Shown: positions 16,086 through 23,437 of the stretch, one piece after another | How the letters are laid out: every line of letters begins with the position of its first letter | Position numbering within the stretch: position 1 is the stretch's first letter | Source: GCA-003244245 sp036501085 | GTDB lineage: Bacteria; Actinomycetota; Actinomycetes; Mycobacteriales; Pseudonocardiaceae | Reading direction: 5' to 3' | NCBI GenBank assembly: GCA_036501085.1 | Contig: DASYAZ010000032.1 | Location: 1 to 64,000, forward strand | DNA: 64,000 nt | Notes under the pieces: generated by a model | Told to the model about the DNA's origin: nothing | Databases searched by the model: none | Seen by the model: the letters and a program-made list of their open reading frames with translations, nothing else | Program-made: the position numbers and the translations under genes

Positions 16086-17762
16086 TCAATCCCGGGTCAG
16101 TCTGCGGTGCGTCACGCGGTGTGGTCGTGCGGCCTCCGCTCCGAGCCGTTCGATCTTGTGCTGCTCGTATGACTCGAAGTTGCCCTCGAACCAGAACCAG
16201 GAAGCGGGATTCTCCTCGGTGCCCTCCCAGCTGAGAATGTGGGTCACTACCCGGTCCAGGAACCATCGGTCGTGGGAGATCACCACCGCGCAGCCGGGGA
16301 ACTGCTCCAACGCGCCCTCCAGCGAGCTCAGCGTTTCCACATCGAGATCGTTGGTCGGCTCATCCAGCAGGATCAGGTTGCCACCCTGCTTGAGCGTCAA
16401 CGCCAGGTTCAGCCGGTTGCGCTCACCGCCGGAGAGCACACCAGCTGGTTTCTGCTGGTCCGGACCTTTGAAGCCGAAGGCGCTGACATAAGCCCGGGAA
16501 GGCATCTCGGTGTTGCCGACTTGGAGGTGATCCAGACCGTCAGAGACCACCTCGAAGACCGTCTTCGCGGGGTCGATGCCTGCACGCTCCTGATCTACAT
16601 AAGACAGCTTCACCGTCTCGCCCACCCTGACCGTGCCGGAGTCGGGTTCCTCCAATCCGATGATGGTCTTGAACAACGTGGTCTTGCCCACCCCGTTGGG
16701 ACCGATGACGCCCACGATGCCGTTGCGGGGCAGCGTGAAGGACAGATCCTTGATCAAGCAGCGCTGCTCGAAGCCTTTGTCCAGGTGCGACACCTCCACC
16801 ACCACGTTGCCCAACCTGGGACCGGCTGGAATCTGGATCTCCTCGAAGTCCAGCTTGCGACTGCGCTCGGCTTCGACTGCCATCTCCTCATAACGCTGCA
16901 ACCGCGCTCGGGATTTGGCCTGCCGAGCTTTTGCTCCCGACCGCACCCAAGCGAGCTCATCCCGCAGCCGCTTCTGCAGCTTCTGGTCCTTCCTACCCTG
17001 GATATCCAGGCGGTCCGCCTTCTTCTCCAGGTAGGTGGAGTAGTTGCCCTCGTAGGGGTAGGCCCGGCCGCGATCAAGCTCGAGGATCCACTCAGCGACG
17101 TTGTCCAGGAAGTACCGGTCGTGAGTGACGGCCAGCACTGCCCCCGGGTAGCTAGCCAGGAACTGCTCTAGCCAGAGCACGCTCTCCGCGTCCAGGTGGT
17201 TGGTGGGCTCGTCTAACAGCAGTAGGTCAGGCTTGGACAGCAGCAATCTGCACAGTGCGACCCGACGCCGCTCTCCCCCGGACAGATGCGTGACCGGCTC
17301 GTCAGGCGGCGGGCAGCGCAGCGCATCCATGGCCTGATCTAGCTGTGAGTCGAGATCCCACGCGTCGGCGTGATCGAGAGCCTCCTGAAGCCGCCCCATC
17401 TCGTCCATGAGATCGTCGGAGTAATCGGTGGCCATCTTCTCGGCGATCTCGTTGAACCGGTCGAGCTTGGCCTTGACCTCACCCAGACCTTCCTGGACGT
17501 TGCCCAGGACGGTCTTGCTCTCGTTCAGCGTCGGCTCCTGCTCGAGGATGCCCACCGTCGCCCCCGGCGCCAGGAAAGCCTCCCCGTTGTTCGGCTGGTC
17601 GAGGCCAGCCATGATCCTCAGGATACTGGACTTACCGGCTCCATTCGGTCCGACCACGCCGATCTTCGCGCCGGGGTAGAACGCAAGGGTGACACCGTCG
17701 AGGATGACCTTGTCACCGTGCGCTTTGCGTACCTGTTTCATGGTGTAGATGAACTCGGCCAC
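16086..17762 (-). CDS. ettA: Energy-dependent translational throttle protein EttA (ABC-F)
   Basis: A 558-residue soluble ABC-F protein with two ATPase domains and no membrane part. It binds the ribosomal E site and gates translation according to ATP level. Walker A motifs are GPNGAGKSS (first domain) and GPNGVGKTT (second); signatures are LSGGERRRVALCR and LSGGERNRLNLAL; Walker B motifs end in LLLDEPTNHLD and ILLDEPTNDLD. The inter-domain linker carries the charged GRKDQKLQKRLRDELAWVRS helix. Length and order match EttA of M. tuberculosis (Rv2477c), which has the same neighbours. The ATG at 17762 starts directly at MAEFIYTMKQVRKAHGDK. Confidence 0.95.
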   Translation of the reverse strand: MAEFIYTMKQVRKAHGDKVILDGVTLAFYPGAKIGVVGPNGAGKSSILRIMAGLDQPNNGEAFLAPGATVGILEQEPTLNESKTVLGNVQEGLGEVKAKLDRFNEIAEKMATDYSDDLMDEMGRLQEALDHADAWDLDSQLDQAMDALRCPPPDEPVTHLSGGERRRVALCRLLLSKPDLLLLDEPTNHLDAESVLWLEQFLASYPGAVLAVTHDRYFLDNVAEWILELDRGRAYPYEGNYSTYLEKKADRLDIQGRKDQKLQKRLRDELAWVRSGAKARQAKSRARLQRYEEMAVEAERSRKLDFEEIQIPAGPRLGNVVVEVSHLDKGFEQRCLIKDLSFTLPRNGIVGVIGPNGVGKTTLFKTIIGLEEPDSGTVRVGETVKLSYVDQERAGIDPAKTVFEVVSDGLDHLQVGNTEMPSRAYVSAFGFKGPDQQKPAGVLSGGERNRLNLALTLKQGGNLILLDEPTNDLDVETLSSLEGALEQFPGCAVVISHDRWFLDRVVTHILSWEGTEENPASWFWFEGNFESYEQHKIERLGAEAARPHRVTHRRLTRD

Positions 17763-17831
17763 GGCCGCGATCGTAGAGGTGGTCGCCGAGGCCGGGCAGC
17801 GCGGCAGCCCACGACCTGCCCGGCCCCGCGC

Positions 17832-18347
17832 TCAGGCGGGAACGGGCACCAGTGGTCGGGCCGCTTCGGCGAGGTCGGTCAGGCTGACCCCACCCGGCGG
17901 ATCCGCCTCATCAGTGCTCTCCGATGCCGGCTCCCCGGCTGCGACCAGGGAGCCGTCCTCCTCATCAGGAAGCGAGCGATCCTCCTTACGAGGCTTGCGC
18001 ACCGTGGCGGCACAGCGAGCTAGGTCCGGACCTACTGCGGTGGCCTCCAGTTCTACGACTGAGCGGCGCTCACCCTGTTCGGTGGTCCACTCCCGGGTGC
18101 GCAGTTTTCCTCTGACGATCACCGGATCTCCCTTGACCAGAGATGCGGCGTTCTCGGCGAGCCGGCGCCAGCAGCTCACCGACAGGTACAGGCTCTCGCC
18201 GTTCACCCACGATTCGGACGCTTTGTCAAAGCGGCGCTCATTGCAGGCGACCCGGAAGCTGAGCACAAGAGTCCCGTCGGGACCAACCCGGCGCATTCTC
18301 ATGTCACTGGCCAGCGTTCCCACCACGGTCACCGGTGTCTCTCTCAT
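17832..18347 (-). CDS. Single-stranded DNA-binding protein paralogue
   Basis: A 171-residue protein with an OB fold at residues 1-110 (TPVTVVGTLASDMRMRRVG, LSFRVACNERRFDKASESWV, SLYLSVSCWRRLAENAASLV, KGDPVIVRGKLRTREW), the pattern of bacterial SSB. The C-terminal tail is acidic at first (KEDRSLPDEEDGSLV), but it ends LVPVPA and lacks the DDDIPF-type tip that recruits partner proteins. This points to the second SSB paralogue (as Rv2478c beside Rv2477c in M. tuberculosis), not the housekeeping Ssb. The ATG at 18347 opens the OB fold; the frame upstream has no homology. Confidence 0.9.
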   Translation of the reverse strand: MRETPVTVVGTLASDMRMRRVGPDGTLVLSFRVACNERRFDKASESWVNGESLYLSVSCWRRLAENAASLVKGDPVIVRGKLRTREWTTEQGERRSVVELEATAVGPDLARCAATVRKPRKEDRSLPDEEDGSLVAAGEPASESTDEADPPGGVSLTDLAEAARPLVPVPA

Positions 18348-18590
18348 CGCACTTGCCTTCCTGTGTAGCAGTCCCTGCCCTCCGTGGCCGGGAGCCAGCC
18401 CCCTCGGCCGGCATGGCCCAGGGTGCGGTAACCGGAACGGCTCCGGAACCAAACCATGATCAACATGGGGATAACCGGGGTGACTGTGGACAACTTCGCC
18501 CTCACAACCGCCACGAGCACCCGGAATGTCGGGGATACGTGCTATTCGCGGCGGGCGCGTAGCGGGAGCCCTCGGACTAGGGTCAGCCCT

Positions 18591-19244
18591 ATGGAACGAG
18601 CCTTCGGTCTGGAGATTCCCCGCACGCTGGCGGAGGTCTGCAACCCGCACCGCCTCGCCCTGGTGGTGTATGACATGCAGGTGGGTGTGCTCGGCCAGAT
18701 CAGGGACGCGGATGCGGTCGCGAAGCGGGTCACAGAAGTAGTGGCCGCGGCCCGCTCAGCGGGCGTGCGGGTGGTGTTCCTGCGGCACCTGTCGATGCCC
18801 AAGGAGCTGATGGGTGTCTTCCAGCTGCGCATGGCCATGACCTGGCAACGGGTCGACTCGGTCGAGGAGGTCAGCCCGTGGTTCCTGCGTGATTCGCCAG
18901 GTTTCGAACTGCTGCCCGAGCTGGCACCCCGCGCCGGCGAAGCCGTCTTCGACAAGATCACGATGTCGGCGTTCGAGGGCACTCCCCTGGATATCGTGCT
19001 GCGGGACTGTGGCGTCAACGCCTTCGCCATCGTGGGTGTGGCTACTGAGGTGGGTATCGAGCCCACCGTTCGCCACGGCGCGGATCTCGGCTACATCCCC
19101 GTCGTGGTGACCGATGCCTGCGGTGCGGGTGACGAGGAAGCAGGCCGGCGCTCGATCGCCAGCCTGGAGTACACCGGCGACAGCTTGTTCACCGACACAG
19201 CGACCTTCTGCCAGACCCTGCGAGACGCACCCCTCGCCGGCTGA
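18591..19244 (+). CDS. Isochorismatase-fold hydrolase lacking the usual cysteine
   Basis: A 217-residue alpha/beta protein of the isochorismatase-like superfamily. D28 (LVVYDMQ) and K122 (FDKITMSAFEGT) of the catalytic set are present. Where cysteine hydrolases such as nicotinamidase have Cys-Val, this protein has G155-I156 (GVATEVGIEPTVRHG). Family members without the cysteine, such as PhzD and EntB, act on vinyl ethers using the Asp alone, so amidase activity is unlikely. The substrate is unknown. The ATG at 18591 starts directly at MERAFGLEIPRTLAE. It converges on the epimerase gene with 7 bases between. Confidence 0.85.
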   Translation: MERAFGLEIPRTLAEVCNPHRLALVVYDMQVGVLGQIRDADAVAKRVTEVVAAARSAGVRVVFLRHLSMPKELMGVFQLRMAMTWQRVDSVEEVSPWFLRDSPGFELLPELAPRAGEAVFDKITMSAFEGTPLDIVLRDCGVNAFAIVGVATEVGIEPTVRHGADLGYIPVVVTDACGAGDEEAGRRSIASLEYTGDSLFTDTATFCQTLRDAPLAG

Positions 19245-19251
19245 GATGGTC

Positions 19252-20070
19252 TCAGCGCTCAGCGGCGGCCAGTGCAGCATCGTCGGCTGCCGCATCCGCG
19301 CCGGTCCAGGTTGTGCCGGCTGGTGGATGGTCGAGATGCCAGCGGACGGATTCCTGCACGCGAGGAGCCGGATCGCCGGGTGACCAGCCGAGCAACTTCT
19401 GAGCCCGGGCCACCGAAACAAGTAGGTGCTGCGCCGGTGCGGCGGTGATGGCCAGGTCCGGGGGCAGCGTCGCATCGGGCACGGTAACCATCTCCGCGCC
19501 GCCTCCGGCGGCTTGCAGGACCTGGCTCACCCAACTACGGATCGTGACCGTCTGGGTCTCGCCAAGGTTGACCGCGAGGCCGTCGGCGGTCCGGTTGTCG
19601 ACTGCCGCGAGTACTCCGGTGGCCAGGTCATCGACGTAGCCCCGGGTCCACAGCAAGTTACCGACGCCAAGCGGGATGTGCTGGCGATGTGCCCGCAGCC
19701 GGCGCAGGATCACCTCCTCCCGGCGCTGCCGATCGCACGGACCGTAGATCAGCGGAAGTCGCAGTAGGGTGGCATCGCGGCGTAACCACCGTTGCTCGAC
19801 GTCGAGCTTGTCGTAGTCCTCCGGCACCGCATCGACGTCCGCGGCGGTGAGCGGGCAGCTGTCGACAACCGCGTCGGGAGCGAACTCGGCGATCGTCCCG
19901 ATGTGCTCAGCAAGATCGGTACGGTCGGTGTGCAGGTGCCGCACCGGGATCCACGGTGCGGGCTCAGATCGGCCGCGGTGAGCCACCAGCACGCTGTCAC
20001 CACGCGCGTGCAGCCGCTCGACCACCCGCCGGCCGAGAAAGCACGTGCCGCCCAGAACCAGTACTCGCAT
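19252..20070 (-). CDS. NAD-dependent epimerase/reductase-like protein, internally shortened
   Basis: An extended-SDR-like protein of 272 residues. The nucleotide-binding motif GGTCFLGRRVVERL opens the protein, and the later part (DATLLRLPLIYGPCD, WTRGYVDDLATGVLAAV, AVNLGETQT) matches NAD-dependent epimerase or reductase families. The middle is too short: the strand DAVVDSCPLTAADVDAV runs directly into PEDYDKLDVE. The segment that normally holds the catalytic Ser (SSxxVY) and the following loop, about 45-50 residues, is absent in frame. The Tyr-x3-Lys-like YDKLD remains. It may be an inactive or altered enzyme, or a decaying gene. Confidence 0.75.
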   Translation of the reverse strand: MRVLVLGGTCFLGRRVVERLHARGDSVLVAHRGRSEPAPWIPVRHLHTDRTDLAEHIGTIAEFAPDAVVDSCPLTAADVDAVPEDYDKLDVEQRWLRRDATLLRLPLIYGPCDRQRREEVILRRLRAHRQHIPLGVGNLLWTRGYVDDLATGVLAAVDNRTADGLAVNLGETQTVTIRSWVSQVLQAAGGGAEMVTVPDATLPPDLAITAAPAQHLLVSVARAQKLLGWSPGDPAPRVQESVRWHLDHPPAGTTWTGADAAADDAALAAAER

Positions 20071-20164
20071 GACTCAATCCTGCCCTGGGCTGGAGATCAC
20101 TGTAGCTGCCATCACGCTGCGGCCGGCCCTCGCTACGCTGCTCAGTGGACACCGTAGCCGCTCG

Positions 20165-20238
20165 GCCCCCGTAGCTCAGCCGGATAGAGCAAGCGACTTC
20201 TAATCGCTAGGCCGCAGGTTCGAATCCTGCCGGGGGCG
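20165..20238 (+). tRNA. tRNA-Arg (anticodon TCT)
   Basis: A full cloverleaf of 74 bases. The 7-bp acceptor stem is GCCCCCG paired with CGGGGGC. The D arm GCTC...GAGC follows TA, the anticodon stem GCGAC/...TCGC holds the loop CTTCTAA with anticodon TCT, and the T arm is GCAGG TTCGAAT CCTGC. The discriminator is G and no CCA is encoded. The 3' half is used as the C-terminal coding end and presumed attachment core of an integrase remnant on the other strand. Confidence 0.95.
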
Positions 20239-20497
20239 CTTCACCGCAGGTGAAAGACTTGCGATCAACGTGCCCAAAGATCAGCCCCACGTTTACCCCA
20301 CGCTTTCGTTCGGCCCAAGTAGGTCCAGCGCGGCCGCCGCCGCCGCGACCCCCCGTCGATTGTCGGGACATGTAGACATCCTGCGTCATAGAGATCCGTT
20401 CGTGACCCAGATAGTCGGCGATCTCTCGGGCCGAGAGACCCGCTCGATCCAATCGAGTGGCGATCAGGTGGCGGAAAGCGTGCGGGTGCCGACCCTT
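20207..20497 (-). pseudogene. C-terminal remnant of a pSAM2-type tyrosine integrase
   Basis: The minus strand codes for the catalytic end of a tyrosine recombinase: HAFRHLIATRLDRAGLSARE with its Arg, LGHERISMTQ, then the nucleophile Tyr in QDVYMSR, and a KRGVNVG tail typical of actinomycete element integrases. An in-frame TAG lies just before KGRHPHAFRH at 20498-20500, and I find no N-terminal half further upstream in any frame. The reading frame ends inside the tRNA-Arg gene with APPAGFEPAA, the usual result of integration into a tRNA 3' end. This is the scar of an integrative element (AICE or prophage) whose attachment site was this tRNA. Confidence 0.85.
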
Positions 20498-20775
20498 CTA
20501 TCGAGCTGGTCCATGTAGGACACAGCCGACAAGTCGAACATGGCGCCTCGCGGGGCGACCGCGAGCACCGATACCGCGTTACCCATGCCTCGGACGTCAG
20601 CCTGGTGTGATCGAGCGGATTGACGGCCACGTCACAGAGGGTCCCAGTGCCGGCGCCGACCCCTTCGCCGTCGTAGAGAATCCCAGTGGAGTCGTCAGTG
20701 TCGTGCCTCTTACCCTCACCGAGGACGACGACACCGTCCATCGCGACGGTCTTCAACTGTGACCCGGCCTGACCG
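20498..20775. other. Decayed element DNA, no gene
   Basis: Between the integrase remnant and the tRNA-like sequence I see no recognisable gene. Open frames here are short and lack homology; one minus-strand frame of 180 codons (20265-20807) overlaps the integrase remnant in a different register and is not typical protein sequence. Confidence 0.5.
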
Positions 20776-20851
20776 CAGGTCGAGGCCCCTGGCGACGCAG
20801 TGGGCACAGTCTTCCAAGCTGGCTTTGCGGGTTCGATTCCTGCCGGACTGA
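20776..20851 (+). pseudogene. tRNA-Gly(TCC)-like sequence, probably degenerate
   Basis: The sequence can be folded as a tRNA. The acceptor arm is CAGGTCG against CGGACTG with one mismatch and one wobble. The D stem is GCCC/GGGC, the anticodon loop CTTCCAA would read Gly (TCC), a 4-base variable region follows, and the T arm is GCGGG TTCGATT CCTGC. Problems are the mismatched acceptor, an A instead of T at position 8, a weak anticodon stem and an A discriminator. It could instead be a diverged attachment-site copy, since GGTTCGA.TCCTGCCGG is shared with the tRNA-Arg 3' end. Confidence 0.4.
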
Positions 20852-21096
20852 GTCTGATCTGCAGAGCGCTGAGGAAGCGGGCGGCGCTGCTTAACGCCGC
20901 ATAGTGGATGTTGAATGAACTGATCAGCTCTGGGAGGCTGAACCGTCCGCTTTGTTCCCAACTAGCGCGCCCAGTCCGAGAATTCGCGAGGACATAACCA
21001 ACCGTTCGCCGCTGCTCAGCAGTGATCCTTGCAGTACTCGTGGCAGTGCTCCAGCTCGACGGCCTGTTCGCCCGAATCCATGCGGGCTGAGGTTAC
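20852..21096. other. Non-coding stretch before the methyltransferase 3' end
   Basis: I see no gene here. The sequence may belong to the same element remnant, since it separates the tRNA-like sequence from a methyltransferase gene of a family common in accessory regions. Confidence 0.4.
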
Positions 21097-21945
21097 TCAC
21101 GGCTTTCTCGCCACCCCACCGTAGGCGTTGAGGTGTTGCGATGTGCCCACTTCGACGGCATCGGGACGCCAAGAGGTGATGCACACGAACCCGGGTTCCA
21201 CCAATTCCAGACCCTCGAAACATTCCCGGAGTTGGGGGAGGGCGCGCAACCGGTAGGGCACAGCCCCGGTCGTCGCGTACTTCGTGACCGCTTCCACCTG
21301 CCGGGGGTCCTCATCGGGGGAATCCCACAGCACCAGGTAACTCCCGGAGGGCACCGCGGTCATGATCGTGTTCACAATGGACCGCATTTCGGCGAACGTG
21401 TCGACGTGACCGAGCACCCCCATGAACATCACCGCGACGGGCTCGGTGAAGTTCAACGCGGCCTGGGCATGCGAAATGATCAGGTCCGGATCTTGGAAGT
21501 TCGCTTCCGCGTAGGCGACCACACCCTCATCGGTGGTGTTGCGCAGCAGGCCCCGCGCGTTCACCAGCACCAGCGGATCGTTGTCCACGTACAAGATCCG
21601 GGCTGACGGTGCCACCGACTGGGCCACCTCGTGGGTGTTCGGTTTCGGGTCCGCCGGCAACCCGGTGCCCACGTCGATGAACTGCCGCACCCCAGCCTCA
21701 GCGGCGAGGTACCGCACCGCGCGCACCAGAAACGCCCGACCCTGCGATGCCATGGGGAAGATATCCGGGAACGCCTCGGCGAACGCGTCCCCCGCGGCAC
21801 GATCCACTGGGTAGTGGCTCTTGCCACCCATCCAGTAGTTCCACACCCGAGCTGAGTGCGGGACGCCGGTATTAAGTTTGCTGGACAGGGGCGCAGAGAG
21901 GCCGCGCATGTCGTCTCGGCTCATGGGCGCCGAGTTTAGCGGCAC
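21097..21945 (-). CDS. SAM-dependent methyltransferase, DUF574 (Methyltransf_19) type
   Basis: A 282-residue protein of the actinomycete DUF574 family. Family hallmarks are HSARVWNYWMGGKSHYPVDR near residue 30, the SAM motif QFIDVGTGLPADPKPNTHEV, and ARILYVDNDPLVLVNARGLL. Members are predicted methyltransferases, occur in many copies in Streptomyces-like genomes, and have no assigned substrate. The GTG at 21945 has AAGGTG eight bases upstream; an ATG at 21924 is an alternative. It is a single gene in the accessory region after the tRNA. Confidence 0.88.
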   Translation of the reverse strand: MPLNSAPMSRDDMRGLSAPLSSKLNTGVPHSARVWNYWMGGKSHYPVDRAAGDAFAEAFPDIFPMASQGRAFLVRAVRYLAAEAGVRQFIDVGTGLPADPKPNTHEVAQSVAPSARILYVDNDPLVLVNARGLLRNTTDEGVVAYAEANFQDPDLIISHAQAALNFTEPVAVMFMGVLGHVDTFAEMRSIVNTIMTAVPSGSYLVLWDSPDEDPRQVEAVTKYATTGAVPYRLRALPQLRECFEGLELVEPGFVCITSWRPDAVEVGTSQHLNAYGGVARKP

Positions 21946-22082
21946 CGTCCGTCACCTTTGATGATCACCCGGTCGACGGCTGGTCGCCTAAGATCACAGC
22001 AACTACCGTCAGCGACGCCGCCCCCGGGGAACTCCCATAAGCACCTGCACGGCACAGCCTCCGGGGGGGGGCGCCTCGCTAC

Positions 22083-22352
22083 CTACCACACGAAGATCAA
22101 CCGATTGAAGAAACCATCCTCATGATCATTTAGACACTTTCGGTCACGTAATGCTGCCCGAACAACACCAAACAACCACAGACGTCCGGCGGACAGGATC
22201 CGGAAAATCCCAAGGATGGGTGAACCAGTGGGTCGCTTGCCCCAGTCCTCGCCACTCATCCACTTGGTGATCTCGGTCTCTAACTCCGCGGCACGCTCGC
22301 GATGGCTGACTGCCTTCTTCCGGAATTCAGTTGCCTTCTGCTGCCACTCCAA
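22083..22352 (-). CDS. Hypothetical small coiled-coil protein
   Basis: I do not recognise this frame. The predicted 89 residues begin with a charged coiled-coil-like helix (QQKATEFRKKAVSHRERAAELETEITKWMSG) and continue with a hydrophobic stretch ILGIFRILSAGRLWLFGVVRAAL that could touch a membrane. The only start is TTG at 22352 with no clear ribosome binding site. Base composition is lower in GC than the core genes, which fits imported DNA. It could be a fragment of a longer protein. Confidence 0.35.
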   Translation of the reverse strand: MEWQQKATEFRKKAVSHRERAAELETEITKWMSGEDWGKRPTGSPILGIFRILSAGRLWLFGVVRAALRDRKCLNDHEDGFFNRLIFVW

Positions 22353-22486
22353 CGCAGTCTTCCGCGCGGCAGCGGCGCATAGGAAACCGTCACTCCGGTC
22401 ATGCGGCAGGATCCGCGGCCACCGGGTACGCCGGCGCGATTGTCACCGTGGCTTTCGGTGTATCCGATACCGACGTTGACCCGACC

Positions 22487-22519
22487 GGTAGGGGTGGTCG
22501 CGTTCTGGCCACCCCTACC
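22487..22519 (-). terminator. Hairpin downstream of the small Gly-rich protein gene
   Basis: An 11-bp perfect stem (GGTAGGGGTGG paired with CCACCCCTACC) with an 11-base loop lies 66 bases beyond the stop of the minus-strand gene at 22585. There is no strong U run, so termination is inferred from position and stem strength. Confidence 0.5.
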
Positions 22520-22584
22520 TCATCGAGCACCGCACCCGGGAGAACATGATCGCTGGCTGTAGTTTGCTCGGTTGTGTGCTCGAC

Positions 22585-22917
22585 TCAGCCAGCACCACCA
22601 GTCGCGGCGCCACCAGGAGCGGTGCTGGCGCCACCCTCACCACCGATGATCGTTCCGGACGCGGAACTACCCTGCTCCAGGTAGACGGTGGGGTTGAAGA
22701 TTTGCACCGTGCCGCTACCCGCGCCTCCAGTGCCGGCACCAGCGGTGCCGACCGGGCTGCCAGTACCAGCAGTGCTCCCGCTGGCGCTCGTGTCGGTGCC
22801 GGCAGCAGTGCTGCCGGTGCCGGTGCCGGTGGCGGTGAACAGCGACAGGACGGTACGCGCCGGCAGCAGCTCCACGTGCTGGCCCTCGATCTCCATGAAG
22901 CTCAGTGCATCAGACAT
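22585..22917 (-). CDS. Small protein with ELLPARTVLS leader-like N terminus and Gly/Ala/Thr-rich tail
   Basis: A 110-residue protein of unknown function. The ATG at 22917 has a perfect AGGAGG five bases upstream, so it is very likely translated. Residues 1-30 form a distinct helical-looking segment (ALSFMEIEGQHVELLPARTV, then LSLFTA). Residues 31-65 are low-complexity Gly/Thr/Ala/Ser, followed by VQIFNPTVYLEQGSSASGTI and a Gly/Ala end. There is no signal peptide and there are no cysteines. The two-part design resembles the leader plus core of peptide natural-product precursors or a small structural protein; no modifying enzyme of a known class is adjacent. Function is not established. Confidence 0.7.
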   Translation of the reverse strand: MSDALSFMEIEGQHVELLPARTVLSLFTATGTGTGSTAAGTDTSASGSTAGTGSPVGTAGAGTGGAGSGTVQIFNPTVYLEQGSSASGTIIGGEGGASTAPGGAATGGAG

Positions 22918-22936
22918 CACGTCCTCCTAGGAAAAG

Positions 22937-22961
22937 GTGCCCCGATGGGTCCCCGGGGCAC
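22937..22961 (-). promoter_or_regulatory. 5' hairpin just upstream of the ribosome binding site
   Basis: On the minus strand GTGCCCC pairs with GGGGCAC around an 11-base loop, followed by CCTTTTCC and then AGGAGG. It would sit in the 5' untranslated region of the small Gly-rich protein gene. It may stabilise the transcript or act as a weak attenuator. Confidence 0.4.
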
Positions 22962-23437
22962 AGATACACCTCTCGGTGAAATTCGCCGATTCGGCACCTC
23001 ATACTCTGCCGAGGAGTAAGGCCAAGCGGCAATCGGTAGTCGCACGTAAATTCTGTACTGGAGTTGCTTTTTACGCGTAATGGACGGCGACATCCTACGG
23101 AGATCGCAGACGCTGAGCACCAACACCGAATCCGCGCATCCGACTCTTCCACCTAGCGATCAATCGGCAGGTACTACCGCCCCAAGGCCGTGATCGAGTT
23201 TCGGGGCACCGCTGTTCGGCCAGCGCAGCTCAAAGGGTGGTCAATGCGGGCGCGTCGTGTGACAAGTTCGACGCGCTGGCAGTGTCGGCGAGGCACGTCA
23301 TCTCCGTGGAGAATCAGGGCTGGATGCCAACCCCGCCGAGGATCCATCCGACCGCCAGTCGGGGGCAACCGATCCGGCCTGGGTGCTTCTCGATCGGTTC
23401 GCGGGGATCGGTCGCACACCAGTGCGAGTGCCGCCAT
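22962..23437. other. Intergenic stretch of about 480 bases
   Basis: No convincing gene on either strand; the frames present lack ribosome binding sites and homology. It should contain the promoter of the small Gly-rich protein gene. One candidate is TTACGC, 17 bases, TACAGA on the minus strand near 23050-23080, but the match to consensus is weak. Confidence 0.45.

Noticed and set aside
15190..16491. 433-codon plus-strand frame opposite the helical-repeat protein and ettA
   Set aside because: It spans parts of two real minus-strand genes, has no recognisable motif and reads as reverse-complement noise.
22688..22930. Pro/Val-rich 80-codon frame on the plus strand
   Set aside because: It is the antisense of the Gly/Ala/Thr-rich tail of the small protein, which has the ribosome binding site.
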